Part shown: one piece after another, positions 17,201-24,569 of the stretch
Layout: the number at the start of each line of letters is the position of its first letter
Position numbering within the stretch: position 1 is the stretch's first letter
NCBI GenBank assembly: GCA_020402865.1
Contig: JADBYT010000002.1
Span: 1-64,000, forward strand
Direction of reading: 5' to 3'
Length of the DNA: 64,000 bases
Source: Bacteroidota bacterium
GTDB lineage: Bacteria > Bacteroidota > Bacteroidia > Palsa-965
Made by a program: the position numbers and the translations under genes
The notes under the pieces: generated by a model
The model's database searches: none
Told to the model about the DNA's origin: nothing
What the model saw: only the letters and a program-made list of their open reading frames with translations

Positions 17201-19911
17201 GTGTTGACGGAAGCTGCCAAACTTCTGCAACGGTTAGCATAACGGTAAATCCGGTAGCGCCTGTAACAGTTAGCGGCTCATCAAGCGTGTGTGCCGGAAG
17301 CGCGGTTACACTCACAGCAACCGGTGCAGCAAGCTATACGTGGCAACCGGGTAATTTAACCGGCAGCAGCATTTCAACCATTCCTTCAACCAACACCACA
17401 TACACTGTAACCGGACTCACCGCAGCGGGTTGTACTACCACAGGCACATTTGCGGTAACGGTATTGAGCGTTCCCGCAGTAACAGTAGCCGGACCGGCCT
17501 CTGTATGTTCGGGTAGTCCGGCCACACTTACGGCTTTGGGAGCAAGTTCATACACCTGGCAGCCGGGCAACTTTACCGGAAGCAGTGTAACAGTAGCACC
17601 GCTTGTTACTACCACCTACACAGTTGCAGGAACAAACGGCACATGCAGCGATACGTTATTGTATGTACTCACTGTTTCATCATCGCCGGTAGTTACGGCA
17701 GTGGCGGCACAATCGTCGGTATGTACGGGTGGTTCTACCACGCTTACAGCCAGCGGCGCCGCAGCTTATACCTGGATGCCGGGCAACCTGAGCGGAAGCA
17801 GCATTACGGTTACGCCTTCGGCCACCACTACTTACACGGTAACGGGTATAAATGGCAGCTGCAGCGCAACGGCTACAGTTACTGTTACCGTAAACTCATC
17901 GTTGCCGTTGTTTGCATCGGCTGCGCAGAGCAGTGTGTGCGCGGGAAGCAGCACCACGCTTACGGCCACAGGTGCCAGCTCATACACCTGGCAGCCGGGC
18001 AACCTGAGCGGCAGCAGCATTAATGTAACGCCGGCAGCAACAACTACTTATACCGTAACTGGCATAAGCGGTACCTGTTCGGGCACGCAAACGGTAACAG
18101 TAACAACCAATGCAGCGCCCAGCGTGGTGGTGCTTGGTGGCGGCAGTGTGTGTGCGGGCGGTTCGGCCACGCTTACGGCCAGCGGCGCGGCAAGTTATGT
18201 GTGGCAGCCGGGCAACCTGAGTGGCAGCAGCGTAACCGTTGCCCCCACGGTAAATACTACTTACACGGTAACAGGCACCGGCAGCAATGGTTGTACAAAT
18301 ACAGTTACTGTTTCGGTGAATGTGAATGCTGTGCCGGTAATTACAATTACGGGCGATGGTGTGATATGTGCTGGAAGCAGTTCGCAGCTTACTGCTTCGG
18401 GAGCAGCTAGCTATACGTGGATGCCCGGTAATTTGAGCGGGGCTTCAGTTTCTGTATCACCTGCAGTGAATACCACATACACGGTAACCGGTGTCGATTC
18501 GCTTGGCTGTTCGGCTACGGCGGTACAGTCTATTTTGGTAACACCATTGCCGGTAGTGCTGTTGAGCGGCAACACGCAGATCTGTTCGGGCGGAACTACG
18601 CAGCTGTTTGCTACAGGGGCTGCAAGTTATTTGTGGATGCCGGGCAACCTGAGTGACAGCAGCGTTACCGTGAATCCTGCAGCAACGACCACATACACGG
18701 TAACCGGCACTACGGGCAACTGTTCGTCCACCTCAACCATAACGGTAACGGTGAGTCCGTCGCCTGTAGTAACGGCTTCGGCGCTGCAAAGTGTTGTGTG
18801 TGCGGGCGGCTCAACTACGCTTAGTGCATCGGGGGCCTCGTCGTACATCTGGCAGCCGGGCAACCTGACGGGTGCTGTGGTGGCGGTATCGCCTCAGGCT
18901 ACTACAACTTACACCGTAACCGGCATAAGCGGCAACTGCAGCAGTACGGCTACTGTGCTGGTGACAGTATTGCCTGCACCGGCGTTGTTTGTGCAGCCTC
19001 AACCGCTCAGCATTTGTCAGGGAACCACAGCCACACTGGTGGCAGGTGGTGCGGCAAATTACCTGTGGCAGCCGGGCAACGTAAGCAACGATTCGCTCGT
19101 TGTGGCACCCTCGGTAACCACTACATACACTGTAACTGCAACTGATGCAAACGGATGTACAGCCACTACTACAGCCACAGTAAACGTAGGCACTGCGCCG
19201 GTTGTAAGTGCATTTGCAAACAACACGGTTATTTGTGCCGGCGATGCGGTTACACTCAATGCCGTAGGTGCTGATGTGTACAGCTGGATTCCGGGCAACC
19301 TCGGCGGTTCGTCTGTTTCATCCACACCTGCATCAACCACAACCTATACGGTAACCGGCACCACCAGCAACGGCTGTTCATCAACCGACACCATTACCGT
19401 ACAGGTGAACGCTTTGCCCGCGGTAAGTTTTGCCCTGAGTAGCGACACTGTGTGCAGCGGCGAGGCTCCGTTTGCCCTCGGCGGTGGTATTCCGGCCGGC
19501 GGCACATACAGCGGTCAGGGTGTGGTGGCCGGGCAGTTTGACCCCATGAATTCGGGCACCGGACTTATCCAGATCACCTATTCATATACTGATCCGGTAA
19601 CCGGCTGTGCCAACACCGCTACTGATCTGATGTATGTGGATCCGTGTGCGGGTGTGAATGAAAGCACAGGTAATACCGTTTCGTTTACACTGTATCCGAA
19701 CCCGGCCGATGACAGGGTAACGCTGGTGTACAGCATGTGGAGCGGGCCTGTATCGGTGATTATGTACAATTCACTCGGCCAGCAGGTGAGCAGTGTTCAG
19801 CTTACCGGCGTACAAACCGACATCAGTTTGCGCGATTTGCCGGTTGGTGTGTATCACCTCACACTGATTACATCCGAAGGAACCACCACACAGAAAGTAA
19901 TTAAACAATAA
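8245..19911 (+). CDS. Giant T9SS-secreted repeat protein: 21 SPNGGE-type plus 23 Ig-like domains
   Basis: 3,888 residues, about the largest protein type in such genomes. Signal peptide 1-22 (ends VNAQ). Residues about 23-2065 hold 21 copies of a beta-sandwich unit of about 97 residues, each opening SPNGGE.W or SPNTAVTW and containing YSTDNG.TW and QCLVRV; this pattern resembles the Kre9/KNH-like Ser-Thr-rich family. Residues about 2068-3722 hold 23 Ig-like units of about 72 residues with VCAGSSTTLTA, W.PGNLSG and TTTYTVTG. A single GG(I/L)PAGG.Y.G.GV domain follows, then a T9SS type A domain (FTLYPNPADDRVTL to QKVIKQ). No catalytic motif is seen. Likely role: long surface stalk or adhesin, exported by T9SS. 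Thr, Ser and Asn make up much of the chain; each domain tends to carry two Cys. Monocistronic, with its own promoter-like box and strong terminator. Confidence 0.95.
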   Translation: MKKFLLLLLLCVAGFATRVNAQTVTVTSPNGSEIWPACAQRTISWTATGTSGFYNVDYSTNNGVTWASIATFLNATSLNWTVPNVQSTTCLIRVYDSYNNTVVDQSNAVFTINAAVRVTAPNGGESWQVGNPATQQITWVASGTSSFVTIEYSIDAGNSWTVISNSVSATSGSYTWTIPNTPSSQCLVRVRDNNTPCMADVSDNLFTIVAPTPQITVTSPNTAVTWYVGYSNTIQWTSQYVTNPFVAIDYSTDGGTTWTVITTSTNNSGSYNWTVPNTPSSQARVRVKDAANPSTFDISNVNFTIAVPVPTINISTPNGGETWSTCLSYNINWTNTFVTGNYNIEYSLNNGGSWSTIVNNVSGSGYIWQVPNTIATSSQCLIRVSSASNPSVFDVSNATFTINQVQYVAITSPNGGESWQIGNPATRAITWAWSGTTNTFRIEYSTDNGATWNIIMSSVTVSSSPASFTWTLPNTPAALCLVRVSDANNLCRSDVSDNPFSLLAPTPVITVTNPNTATTFFVGSSYSITWTSQYVTNPFVGIDYSTDNGTTWSVVTSSTNNNGSFTWTVPNTPSTQCLVRVKDAANPTTIFDVSNVNFTIAVPVSVITVTSPNGGETWNSCSNYNISWTSSNVTGNFRLEYSADGGSTWTLITTVSASPFSWQVPNNIPTSTQCLIRVSSVSNPAITDISNASFTINQIQFIAITSPNGGEVWQVGNPATRTISWAYSGTTTLFTLDYSTDNGVTWNSITTATFSSSPANYTWTIPNAPSTQCLVRVRDANNTCRADQSDAIFTIQPPTPTITVTSPNTAVTWFIGQNYSISWSSQFVTDPFVAIDYSIDSGATWINIISAVNIGAGSYSWTVPNTPSTAAYVRVRSTANPTTIFDVSNIDFTIATPVPSITLLSPNGGESWNSCVNYSISWTSQFVTGNFRLEYSDDNGSSWNTITTVSSGPFSWQVPNNIPTSTQCLIRVVSVNNPAVLDASNAVFTINQIPYIALNSPNGGEVWQVGNPNSQVITWAYSGTTTLFTIDYSTDNGVTWSTIITTNFNTSPASYTWTIPNTPSTQCLVRVRDANATCRADQSNNVFTIQAPTPTITVTSPNTAVTWYVGQTYSISWSSQFVTDPFVSVEYSTDNGSTWATIVSSVNTSTGSWSWTVPNTPSTTALVRVRSTINPTTIFDVSNVTFTIAPPISTITLTSPNGGENWNTCVNYGISWTSQFVTGNFRIDYSTDNGLTWTTIVTVTGSPYTWQPPGTIATSSQCLVRVVSVSNPAVLDVSNAVFTINQVPYVAITSPNGGENWQVGNPNTQTITWAYSGTTTLFTIDYSTDNGVTWSSIITTTFSSSPASYTWTIPNTPSTQCLVRVRDANATCRGDQSNAVFTIQPPTPTITVTSPNTAVTWFIGQSYSINWSSLYVTDPFVSIDYSTDNGSTWTTLLSSINTSTGSWSWTIPNTPSTTALVRVKSTLNPATIFDISNVNFTIATPVPAITLTSPNGGELWNSCVAYSISWSSQFVTGNFRLEYSADNGATWTTITTVTASPFSWTVPNNIPTSSQCLVRVVSVNNPTVLDASNNVFTINQVPYIAITSPNGGEIWQVGSPATRTISWAYSGTTTLFNIEYSTDNGASWTSITTANFSTSPANFTWTVPNTPSAQCLVRVRDANATCRSDVSDAVFTIQAPAPVITVTSPNTSVLWGVGGVYAINWTSQFVTSPFVAIDYSTDGGATWTNIVSAVNTTAGTYNWTVPNTLSNQCRVRVRDNTSPAVNDISNVNFSIVPAITVTSPNGGENWGGCTVSSVTWTAYGTSGSFRIEYSLDNGQNWVTVISSFAASGPNCTYSWTIPHVNSAICLVRVSDAAVPTKMDISNNVFTMFPAIIVTNPSNNVAVFAGQTLNIAWTSNGVSNFYNIDYSINGGSSWISIVFNTLITTNTFAWTVPATLSTNCLVRVTDNQNTCKQDISDGTFAISSSTANVVITAPNGGENWVACSQQTIQWSAQGTSGVYNIEYSVNGGSSWLPVATSFSSPGPNCSFTWTVPNNLSSNCLIRVTDAANNTRTDQSNAIFTISAFAVSATASSASVCAGASTTLTATGAASYTWQPGNLSGNTISVTPGGTTTYTVTGTSGACSAVATVTVTVLPLPTVTASASSTTICQSGSVTLNATGATSYLWSPGGSLNISNIQSPTASPTATTTYTVTGTNSNGCSNTGTVTVTVIAAGSVSLTASQNNICPGTNVTLTASGASTYNWQPGNTSGATLSVAPTATTTYTVTGTSGSCSSSSTITITVTTPPAVSVSASAANICSGNSTTLTASGAATYAWTPGNLTGASVSVSPAVTTTYTVIGSNGSCNDTDFVTITVAPSPAVSLSGNTTVCAGSSTTLTATGATSYLWQPGNLSGSSVTVTPLATTTYTITGTTGSCTATQTITVTVNPLPAVAASASQTICTGATTTVSATGAVTYNWMPGNLSGASVAVTPASTTTYTVTGTGSNGCTATSTTTITVINPPTVTVSGNTTLCAGSTTTLTANGAVTYTWQPGNLTGASVTVTPSSTTTYTITGTTGSCSATQTVTVTVNAAPVVAATASQTVACTGSPVTLTATGAATYTWQPGNLSGSSVSVSPVSATTYTVTGTAASGCAATATVALSVQTTPTVSVTGNSVICSGGSTTLTATGAASYVWQPGNFPGSSVTVSPASATTYTVTGSNGICTSTQTFAVTIAPTPTVTATASQSTVCSGSPVTLTANGAASYTWMPGNLTGASVSVTPATTTTYTVTGVNGSCSSTATVAVTVSPASPVTVSGATSVCAGSSTTLTASGAASYVWMPGNLTTASVTLTPSSTTTYTVTGTSVNGCTATQTVLVTVQPIPVVTATGPASVCAGSPVTFTASGATSYTWQPGNFPGNTLTVTPLSNSTYTVTGVSAGCSNTATVAVTVAPTPTVTATASSSSVCPGGTVTLTASGASSYIWMPGNLSGSSVVVTPSVTTTYTVTGVDGSCQTSATVSITVNPVAPVTVSGSSSVCAGSAVTLTATGAASYTWQPGNLTGSSISTIPSTNTTYTVTGLTAAGCTTTGTFAVTVLSVPAVTVAGPASVCSGSPATLTALGASSYTWQPGNFTGSSVTVAPLVTTTYTVAGTNGTCSDTLLYVLTVSSSPVVTAVAAQSSVCTGGSTTLTASGAAAYTWMPGNLSGSSITVTPSATTTYTVTGINGSCSATATVTVTVNSSLPLFASAAQSSVCAGSSTTLTATGASSYTWQPGNLSGSSINVTPAATTTYTVTGISGTCSGTQTVTVTTNAAPSVVVLGGGSVCAGGSATLTASGAASYVWQPGNLSGSSVTVAPTVNTTYTVTGTGSNGCTNTVTVSVNVNAVPVITITGDGVICAGSSSQLTASGAASYTWMPGNLSGASVSVSPAVNTTYTVTGVDSLGCSATAVQSILVTPLPVVLLSGNTQICSGGTTQLFATGAASYLWMPGNLSDSSVTVNPAATTTYTVTGTTGNCSSTSTITVTVSPSPVVTASALQSVVCAGGSTTLSASGASSYIWQPGNLTGAVVAVSPQATTTYTVTGISGNCSSTATVLVTVLPAPALFVQPQPLSICQGTTATLVAGGAANYLWQPGNVSNDSLVVAPSVTTTYTVTATDANGCTATTTATVNVGTAPVVSAFANNTVICAGDAVTLNAVGADVYSWIPGNLGGSSVSSTPASTTTYTVTGTTSNGCSSTDTITVQVNALPAVSFALSSDTVCSGEAPFALGGGIPAGGTYSGQGVVAGQFDPMNSGTGLIQITYSYTDPVTGCANTATDLMYVDPCAGVNESTGNTVSFTLYPNPADDRVTLVYSMWSGPVSVIMYNSLGQQVSSVQLTGVQTDISLRDLPVGVYHLTLITSEGTTTQKVIKQ
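8311..14440 (+). repeat. 21 SPNGGE-type domain repeats with 882-bp three-domain superperiod
   Basis: Domains come in an A-B-C order: A opens PNGGE(T/S/N)WNSC, B opens PNGGE.WQVGNPATR, C opens PNTAVTW(Y/F)(V/I)G. The Pro codon of successive A domains is at 8329, 9193, 10078, 10960, 11842, 12724 and 13594, giving steps of 864, 885, 882, 882, 882 and 870 bp. The first six triplets are regular; the last three domains (from 13594) are divergent. Confidence 0.95.
14446..19410 (+). repeat. 23 Ig-like domain repeats of about 216 bp
   Basis: The W(Q/M/T/S/I)PG motif occurs 23 times at intervals of about 215 bp, from 14532 to 19288. Each unit has a VC-G start, W.PG in the middle, TTTYTVTG near the end and a G.C following. 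Codon choices differ between units, so most copies are not very recent. Confidence 0.92.
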
Positions 19912-19931
19912 CATTGTTTTTTAACCTAACG

Positions 19932-19966
19932 AAAAGCGCCGGAACAACTCCGGCGCTTTTCGTTTT
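19932..19966 (+). terminator. Strong intrinsic terminator after the giant gene
   Basis: Perfect 12-bp stem aaaagcgccgga (19932-19943) and its complement (19949-19960), loop acaac, then cgtttttt. It lies 21 bp past the stop of the giant gene and just before the stop of the convergent HAD gene, so it may act in both directions, though the T-run favours the plus strand. Confidence 0.93.
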
Positions 19967-19982
19967 TTAGCAGGTAAAGAGT

Positions 19983-20603
19983 TTAATATACGCCCTGTTC
20001 GAGCAGCGTAAATACGGTTTGGCCGGGTTCAAGCCACACGGCTTTAATGCCGGTGCGGGCTGCACCGGTTACATGTTGTTTAGAATCATCGATAAATAAT
20101 GTTTCTTCGGCTTTCAGCCCGTGGTCGTTCATTACTTTGCGGAAGAATTCTTCGTCGGGTTTTCGCATACCCATGCGGCAGGAGTAATACCATTGATCAA
20201 AGTAATTGCTGAAATCGGGGAACCCGAAGGTTTGCTGCAGGTAATCTGAGAATGCGCTAACATGAATTTCGTTGGTATTGCTGAGCAGGTAGAGTTTGTA
20301 TTTTTTACGCAGGTTTTGCAGCAGTTCAAGACGTTCGGCAGGGAGGTTGAGCAGCATGGCATTCCATGCAGTGTCAATAGCATCATCGCTGGTATGCGGC
20401 GGCAGGTGTTTGCGGAGCTCGTTTCTGAATTGGGCCGGAGAAATATTGCCTTTGTCGAATTCGTCGAAAAACCCGGTTTGCCTGGCCTGAGTATAGAGTT
20501 CGTCGAAATTGTGCAGCCCCAATGCCCGGAAACTGCTTGCGGTAGCTTCAAAATCGAGGTTAAGCAGCACGCCGCCAAGGTCAAATATCAGATTACGAAT
20601 CAT
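19983..20603 (-). CDS. HAD-superfamily hydrolase, subfamily IA (YihX-like)
   Basis: 206 residues, ATG start. HAD motifs in order: FDLGGVL (nucleophile D8), LLSNTN (motif II), the KPDEEFF stretch with its Lys (motif III) and FIDDS (motif IV). The usual second Asp of DxD is Gly, as in the YihX sugar-phosphatase type (FDLGNV), so a small-molecule phosphatase acting on sugar phosphates or a similar metabolite is likely. The cap domain (residues about 15-90) is helical, as in subfamily IA. Cytoplasmic. It is divergent from the redoxin gene at 20684 and convergent with the giant gene. Confidence 0.85.
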   Translation of the reverse strand: MIRNLIFDLGGVLLNLDFEATASSFRALGLHNFDELYTQARQTGFFDEFDKGNISPAQFRNELRKHLPPHTSDDAIDTAWNAMLLNLPAERLELLQNLRKKYKLYLLSNTNEIHVSAFSDYLQQTFGFPDFSNYFDQWYYSCRMGMRKPDEEFFRKVMNDHGLKAEETLFIDDSKQHVTGAARTGIKAVWLEPGQTVFTLLEQGVY

Positions 20604-20683
20604 AGGGCTGCTAAATTAATGCAAAACAAAATCAGTCGAAATTGGTTTCTTTGCATGGGAGAGATTATTCCTCAACACATTAA

Positions 20684-21664
20684 ATGAACCGGCAGCCCTA
20701 CTTTACGTGGATAAGTTTATTGCTTGCACCTGCTGCGTTAATGCTGGCGTTGGCGGGTGTGCCGGTTTATGTGTGTGCAATTCCGGCTTGTGCAGCGTAT
20801 TTTATTACAGCCAAAGATTTTTCGCGTTTTACGGGCCCGTTGCAATCGTTTACCCTTATACTTTCGGCCATGGTGCTGGGTGTAGTGCTGGGCGAGAAGC
20901 GTATGCCGGGAATGGTATTGTTTAGTGCTTCCATGCTTTTTGCCGCGCTTGCCACTTACGGGCGCATGCTGTTTTTTAAGGTATTCAGGTATGTAAACAA
21001 GCTTTGGTTTGAGCCGTTGATGCTTGTGTTTTCACTGGCGTTATTTATGCCGGCAGCTTTGGAATCACAGCATGTTTATGTATGGATTTTTGCTGTTCCG
21101 GTGTGGTTGTTTGCACTGGTAATCATGCGGGGCATTCTTAAAGATGGTAAACAGCTGAAACCCGGACAGCCTAAAGCCTATCAGGTAGCGGTAAACAGTC
21201 AGGCGCCCGATTTTGAGTTGAGTGATGAAAACGGGAATAAAGTAAATCTTAGCGATTTTAAAGATAAAACGCATTTGCTGCTTGTGTTTGTGCGCGGCGA
21301 CTGGTGTCCGGGATGTCACATTATGCTCAGGGCCTATCAGCGCGAGGCTGAGCGGCTGCGAAGAAAGAACATTCATGTTTTGTCGATAGGGCCTGACCCT
21401 ACGGGAGTGAATAAAGAAATGGTGCAGCGCCTCGGGCTTAGCTTCCATGTGCTGGCCGATGAGGGGCAGCGCACAGCCATGAAATATGGTGTACAGCTTG
21501 AGGAATACGGAAATGAATTTGCGGAGAAATACGAAGAAGGCATTCCGTTGCCGGCCTCATTTCTTATTGATAAATCGGGTAAAGTATTGTATGTTTCACG
21601 TCCAGATAAAGTGGGGGAGTTTCTAAATCCGGAACTTATCTTTCCTATTATCGACAAACTATAA
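20684..21664 (+). CDS. Membrane-anchored redoxin (AhpC/TSA-like)
   Basis: 326 residues, ATG start. Residues 1-150 contain about five membrane helices; from about 165 a peroxiredoxin-type thioredoxin fold starts (SQAPDFELSDENG), with FVRGDWCPGC giving C208 and C211. The CxxC pattern points to a thiol reductase or atypical peroxiredoxin rather than a one-Cys peroxidase. Which side of the membrane the redoxin domain faces is not certain. The next gene begins 14 bp after the stop on the same strand, so it is probably co-transcribed with the PAS-SpoIIE phosphatase, linking redox state and a phosphatase signal (inference from position only). Confidence 0.82.
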   Translation: MNRQPYFTWISLLLAPAALMLALAGVPVYVCAIPACAAYFITAKDFSRFTGPLQSFTLILSAMVLGVVLGEKRMPGMVLFSASMLFAALATYGRMLFFKVFRYVNKLWFEPLMLVFSLALFMPAALESQHVYVWIFAVPVWLFALVIMRGILKDGKQLKPGQPKAYQVAVNSQAPDFELSDENGNKVNLSDFKDKTHLLLVFVRGDWCPGCHIMLRAYQREAERLRRKNIHVLSIGPDPTGVNKEMVQRLGLSFHVLADEGQRTAMKYGVQLEEYGNEFAEKYEEGIPLPASFLIDKSGKVLYVSRPDKVGEFLNPELIFPIIDKL

Positions 21665-21678
21665 CCGGTAACTATTGT

Positions 21679-23004
21679 ATGTTGAGTTATCCTGAATTAC
21701 TGGCACTGGTACTTGTTTTTTTTGTGGTTGTAGTGATTATACTTCTGCTGCGCATTGTAAGGCTACAGGCGAAGCAGGAGAAAAACGGCGAAGGGAATGA
21801 TAATTTCAAAAGCATTGTAGAGCTGGCCAATGATTCAATACTGGTTATTGATATTGCCGACGGAAAAATTTTGCAATCGAATCCGGGTACTGAAAAACTG
21901 TTGGGTTATACGTGGAACGACCTGCACGACAAACGCTTCTTTGATCTTGTGGAGGCTCATAATGTGCAGCGAAGCTCAATGCTTGTAGCGGATGTGTGGG
22001 AGAAGAAAGGACTTATTTTCAGCGATCTTCCGCTCATTACCAAATCGGGCGAGGTGATTCCGGTTGAGTGCAGTGCGCGGGTAGCGCCGTTTGCAGGAAG
22101 GCCGGCTATTGTAATTTATGCGCGCGATATACGTGAACGTTTGCGTATGGAGCTTGAAATTCAGCATCAGGCCACCGAAATTGAGCAGAAGAACAGAGAT
22201 ATTACCGACAGTATTACTTACGCCCGCAAAATTCAGGAGTCGATTTTGCCTACAGATGAAGAGTTGGGCGAAGTACTGCCGGAACATTTCGTGTTCTATA
22301 AGCCCAAGGATATTGTGAGCGGCGATTTTTACTGGGCTACGCAGGTAATCACCACGCCTCCGGGTGGTGCCACACCGCATCAATTAAAAATTGTGGCTGC
22401 GGTTGATTGCACCGGGCATGGTGTGCCGGGCGCATTCATGAGTATTATCGGGCATACGCTGCTCAACCAAACACGCACGGCACCAGGCGTAAACAGTGTG
22501 GCTGAGGCGTTGGGCTACGTCAACAACGAGTTGCTGAATACACTCAAACAACGTTACCACGTGACTGCACTGCGCGATGGCATGGATATGTCGATGTGCG
22601 CTATTAATTTACAGGATAACTGGCTTGAGTTTGCCGGAGCCAATCATCCGTTGTATTTAATCCGCAACGGGCAGCTCACAATCATCAAAGGCGATAAGCA
22701 GCCCATTGGCCGCCACAGCGAGGAAGCCCGTCCGTTTACCTCACATCGCATAGCACTTGAGCCCGGCGACCGGTTTTACCTTTTTTCCGACGGCATTGCT
22801 GATCAGTTTGGCGGGCCCAAGGGCAAGAAATTCAAGTATAAAAGGCTGCAGGAAGTATTGCTTCAGCACGCACATCTGCCCATGGCAGCACAGGGCGAAG
22901 CAGTAGAAAAAGCCATTAGTGCGTGGATGAATACGCCGTTGCCCGGCGGTGGTTTACCGGAGCAAACGGATGATATGCTGGTGATCGGATTTCGGGTGGG
23001 TTAG
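21679..23004 (+). CDS. Membrane-tethered PAS domain plus SpoIIE-type PP2C phosphatase
   Basis: 441 residues. One N-terminal helix (6-26), then a PAS domain (about 42-155: SIVELANDSILVIDIADGKI and LLGYTWNDL), a coiled-coil linker rich in Glu and Gln (155-185: MELEIQHQATEIEQK), and a SpoIIE/RsbU-type phosphatase domain (about 190-440) with DFYWA, VDCTGHGVPGAFMS, GANHPLY and SDGIADQFGG. The metal-binding Asp residues of PP2C are in place. Such proteins dephosphorylate an anti-anti-sigma or other partner protein under a PAS-sensed signal; no RsbV or RsbW partner is in the window. The stop codon overlaps the stop of the convergent phosphoesterase gene (23001-23004). Confidence 0.9.
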   Translation: MLSYPELLALVLVFFVVVVIILLLRIVRLQAKQEKNGEGNDNFKSIVELANDSILVIDIADGKILQSNPGTEKLLGYTWNDLHDKRFFDLVEAHNVQRSSMLVADVWEKKGLIFSDLPLITKSGEVIPVECSARVAPFAGRPAIVIYARDIRERLRMELEIQHQATEIEQKNRDITDSITYARKIQESILPTDEELGEVLPEHFVFYKPKDIVSGDFYWATQVITTPPGGATPHQLKIVAAVDCTGHGVPGAFMSIIGHTLLNQTRTAPGVNSVAEALGYVNNELLNTLKQRYHVTALRDGMDMSMCAINLQDNWLEFAGANHPLYLIRNGQLTIIKGDKQPIGRHSEEARPFTSHRIALEPGDRFYLFSDGIADQFGGPKGKKFKYKRLQEVLLQHAHLPMAAQGEAVEKAISAWMNTPLPGGGLPEQTDDMLVIGFRVG

Positions 23005-24290
23005 GCTTTTTCCGGAGCCTTTCCGCGACGAAGCGTAAGCACAGCCACTTCGGGCCAAATGCCCACACGCCCGGGAAATGCGAGGAAGCCAAAACCACGG
23101 TTTACATACAGGTAGCGACGCGTTTCGTGATACAATCCGGCCCAGTGCGGGTAGCGGAATTGAACGGGACTGAATTTCACGCCGGGAATTTCAATACCAA
23201 ACTGCATGCCGTGCGTATGTCCGGAAAGCGTGAGATGCACGGGCGTTTTGTGCTCACTCACTACATGGTCGAAATGCGAGGGATCGTGTGAAAGAAGGAC
23301 TTTAAACGCATTTTCAGGCACCTGCTGTAAAGCCTTATCAAGATCGCCGCGCTGCCCGAAACCATGCCCCCAGTTTTCTACACCAAGCAGAAAAAGCTGC
23401 TGACCGTCTTTCTCAATTACAGTATGCTCATTGCGCATGAGTTTGAAGCCAATTTCGCCATGTATGGCATAAAGCCTTTGCATGTTGGCTTCTTTTGCCG
23501 TGGCGGACTCCCAGCCCACATAGTCGCCGTAATCATGATTGCCGAGGATGGAGAATTGTCCGTAAGGTGCGCGAAGTTTGCTGAAACTGTTTATCCATGG
23601 CTCCATTTCCGAGGACATGTTGTTTACAAGGTCGCCGGTAAACACGAATAAATCGCTTTTCTGAGCGTTGGCAAGTGCAATACCTTCTTCCACTGCCTTG
23701 CGGTCGCTTTCAGGGTCAAAGCTGCCCACGTGGATATCGGAAAGCTGGGTGATGGTAAATCCATCGAAAGCTTCGGGCAGATCAGGCAGCCAGATATCCT
23801 CGCGGCGCACGGTAAAGCGGAATTTACCACGGCTCATGCCATGCAGAATGCCCACAAAAGGAATAGCCGCTACACCAGCAGCAATAAGCCCGATGAACTT
23901 ACGCCGGCTTTGTCCCACCTGCATGGGCGTTTCAGATACTGCATTGTTTATCAACGCATATCCGCCATGAAACAGGCGGTAAATATCTTCACCCAGCAGA
24001 AAAACACTGAAAATGAGTTTTGGTACAAAAAACAGCAGCCAGATACCCATAAACGTCATAAACGACCGCGGCATGGCTTGCCTCCCGCTGTCGCCAACCA
24101 CAAAAAAGCCGAGTATAAACCAGGCAAACAGCCCGATATTTATAACCCAGTACGACCAATGAATTATTTTGCGTGTGCGTGCTTCGAGCCCGGCGGTGAG
24201 CGGGCGGATGCCTGTAAACACATACCAGTCAACCAGAAGCAGAATGGCCAGAAATATAAGAATGCCCATTATGGGCGGACCTGTTCGCAT
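23001..24290 (-). CDS. Membrane metallophosphoesterase (YkuE/YaeI-like)
   Basis: 429 residues, ATG start (a second ATG at 24269 is also possible). Three to four helices at the N-terminus (8-27, 42-66, 76-100), then a Tat-like SRRKFIGLIAAG motif at residues 128-139 preceding a further hydrophobic stretch, so the catalytic part is probably on the outside of the membrane. Phosphoesterase motifs: SDIHVGS (D185, H187), FTGDLVNN, LGNHDYGD, LLSHDP and SGHTHG. This is the group that includes UDP-2,3-diacylglucosamine and phospholipid-headgroup hydrolases (YkuE, YaeI); the substrate is unknown. Its tail overlaps the convergent phosphatase gene by four bases. Confidence 0.88.
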   Translation of the reverse strand: MRTGPPIMGILIFLAILLLVDWYVFTGIRPLTAGLEARTRKIIHWSYWVINIGLFAWFILGFFVVGDSGRQAMPRSFMTFMGIWLLFFVPKLIFSVFLLGEDIYRLFHGGYALINNAVSETPMQVGQSRRKFIGLIAAGVAAIPFVGILHGMSRGKFRFTVRREDIWLPDLPEAFDGFTITQLSDIHVGSFDPESDRKAVEEGIALANAQKSDLFVFTGDLVNNMSSEMEPWINSFSKLRAPYGQFSILGNHDYGDYVGWESATAKEANMQRLYAIHGEIGFKLMRNEHTVIEKDGQQLFLLGVENWGHGFGQRGDLDKALQQVPENAFKVLLSHDPSHFDHVVSEHKTPVHLTLSGHTHGMQFGIEIPGVKFSPVQFRYPHWAGLYHETRRYLYVNRGFGFLAFPGRVGIWPEVAVLTLRRGKAPEKA

Positions 24291-24382
24291 AAGAAGGAGT
24301 AAAATTACGTATTGGAACAGTCGTAAAGCCCCTCTGGTTTATTTTACCTGACGAAAGTTTTTCTTACCGAAGTGATTTCTGT

Positions 24383-24390
24383 TATTTTTG
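24383..24390 (+). promoter_or_regulatory. -7 box (TATTTTTG) for the tRNA gene
   Basis: TATTTTTG is a perfect TAnnTTTG match 34 bp before the mature tRNA 5' end. A TTC at 24361-24363 is a weak -33 candidate. Confidence 0.5.
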
Positions 24391-24424
24391 CAGCCCGCAC
24401 TCTGGTAAACCACTTGTGTGCAAC

Positions 24425-24497
<73 letters not shown>

Positions 24498-24515
24498 CAT
24501 ACTGTGTAAAACTGA

Positions 24516-24552
24516 AACGGGAGCATTGTAAGGCAATGTTCCCGTTTTTTTT
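24516..24552 (+). terminator. Intrinsic terminator after the tRNA
   Basis: 13-bp stem aacgggagcattg (24516-24528) with its near-perfect complement (24534-24546; one G-U), loop taagg, then seven to eight T. It follows the tRNA by 18 bp. The opposite-strand gene ending at 24570 may also use it. Confidence 0.93.
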
Positions 24553-24569
24553 CATCTTCAGATTTGTAC

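Noticed and set aside
8245-19911. Possible CRISPR-like or satellite DNA because of dense repeats
   Set aside because: The repeats are in-frame protein domains with synonymous variation and no fixed spacer/repeat pattern.
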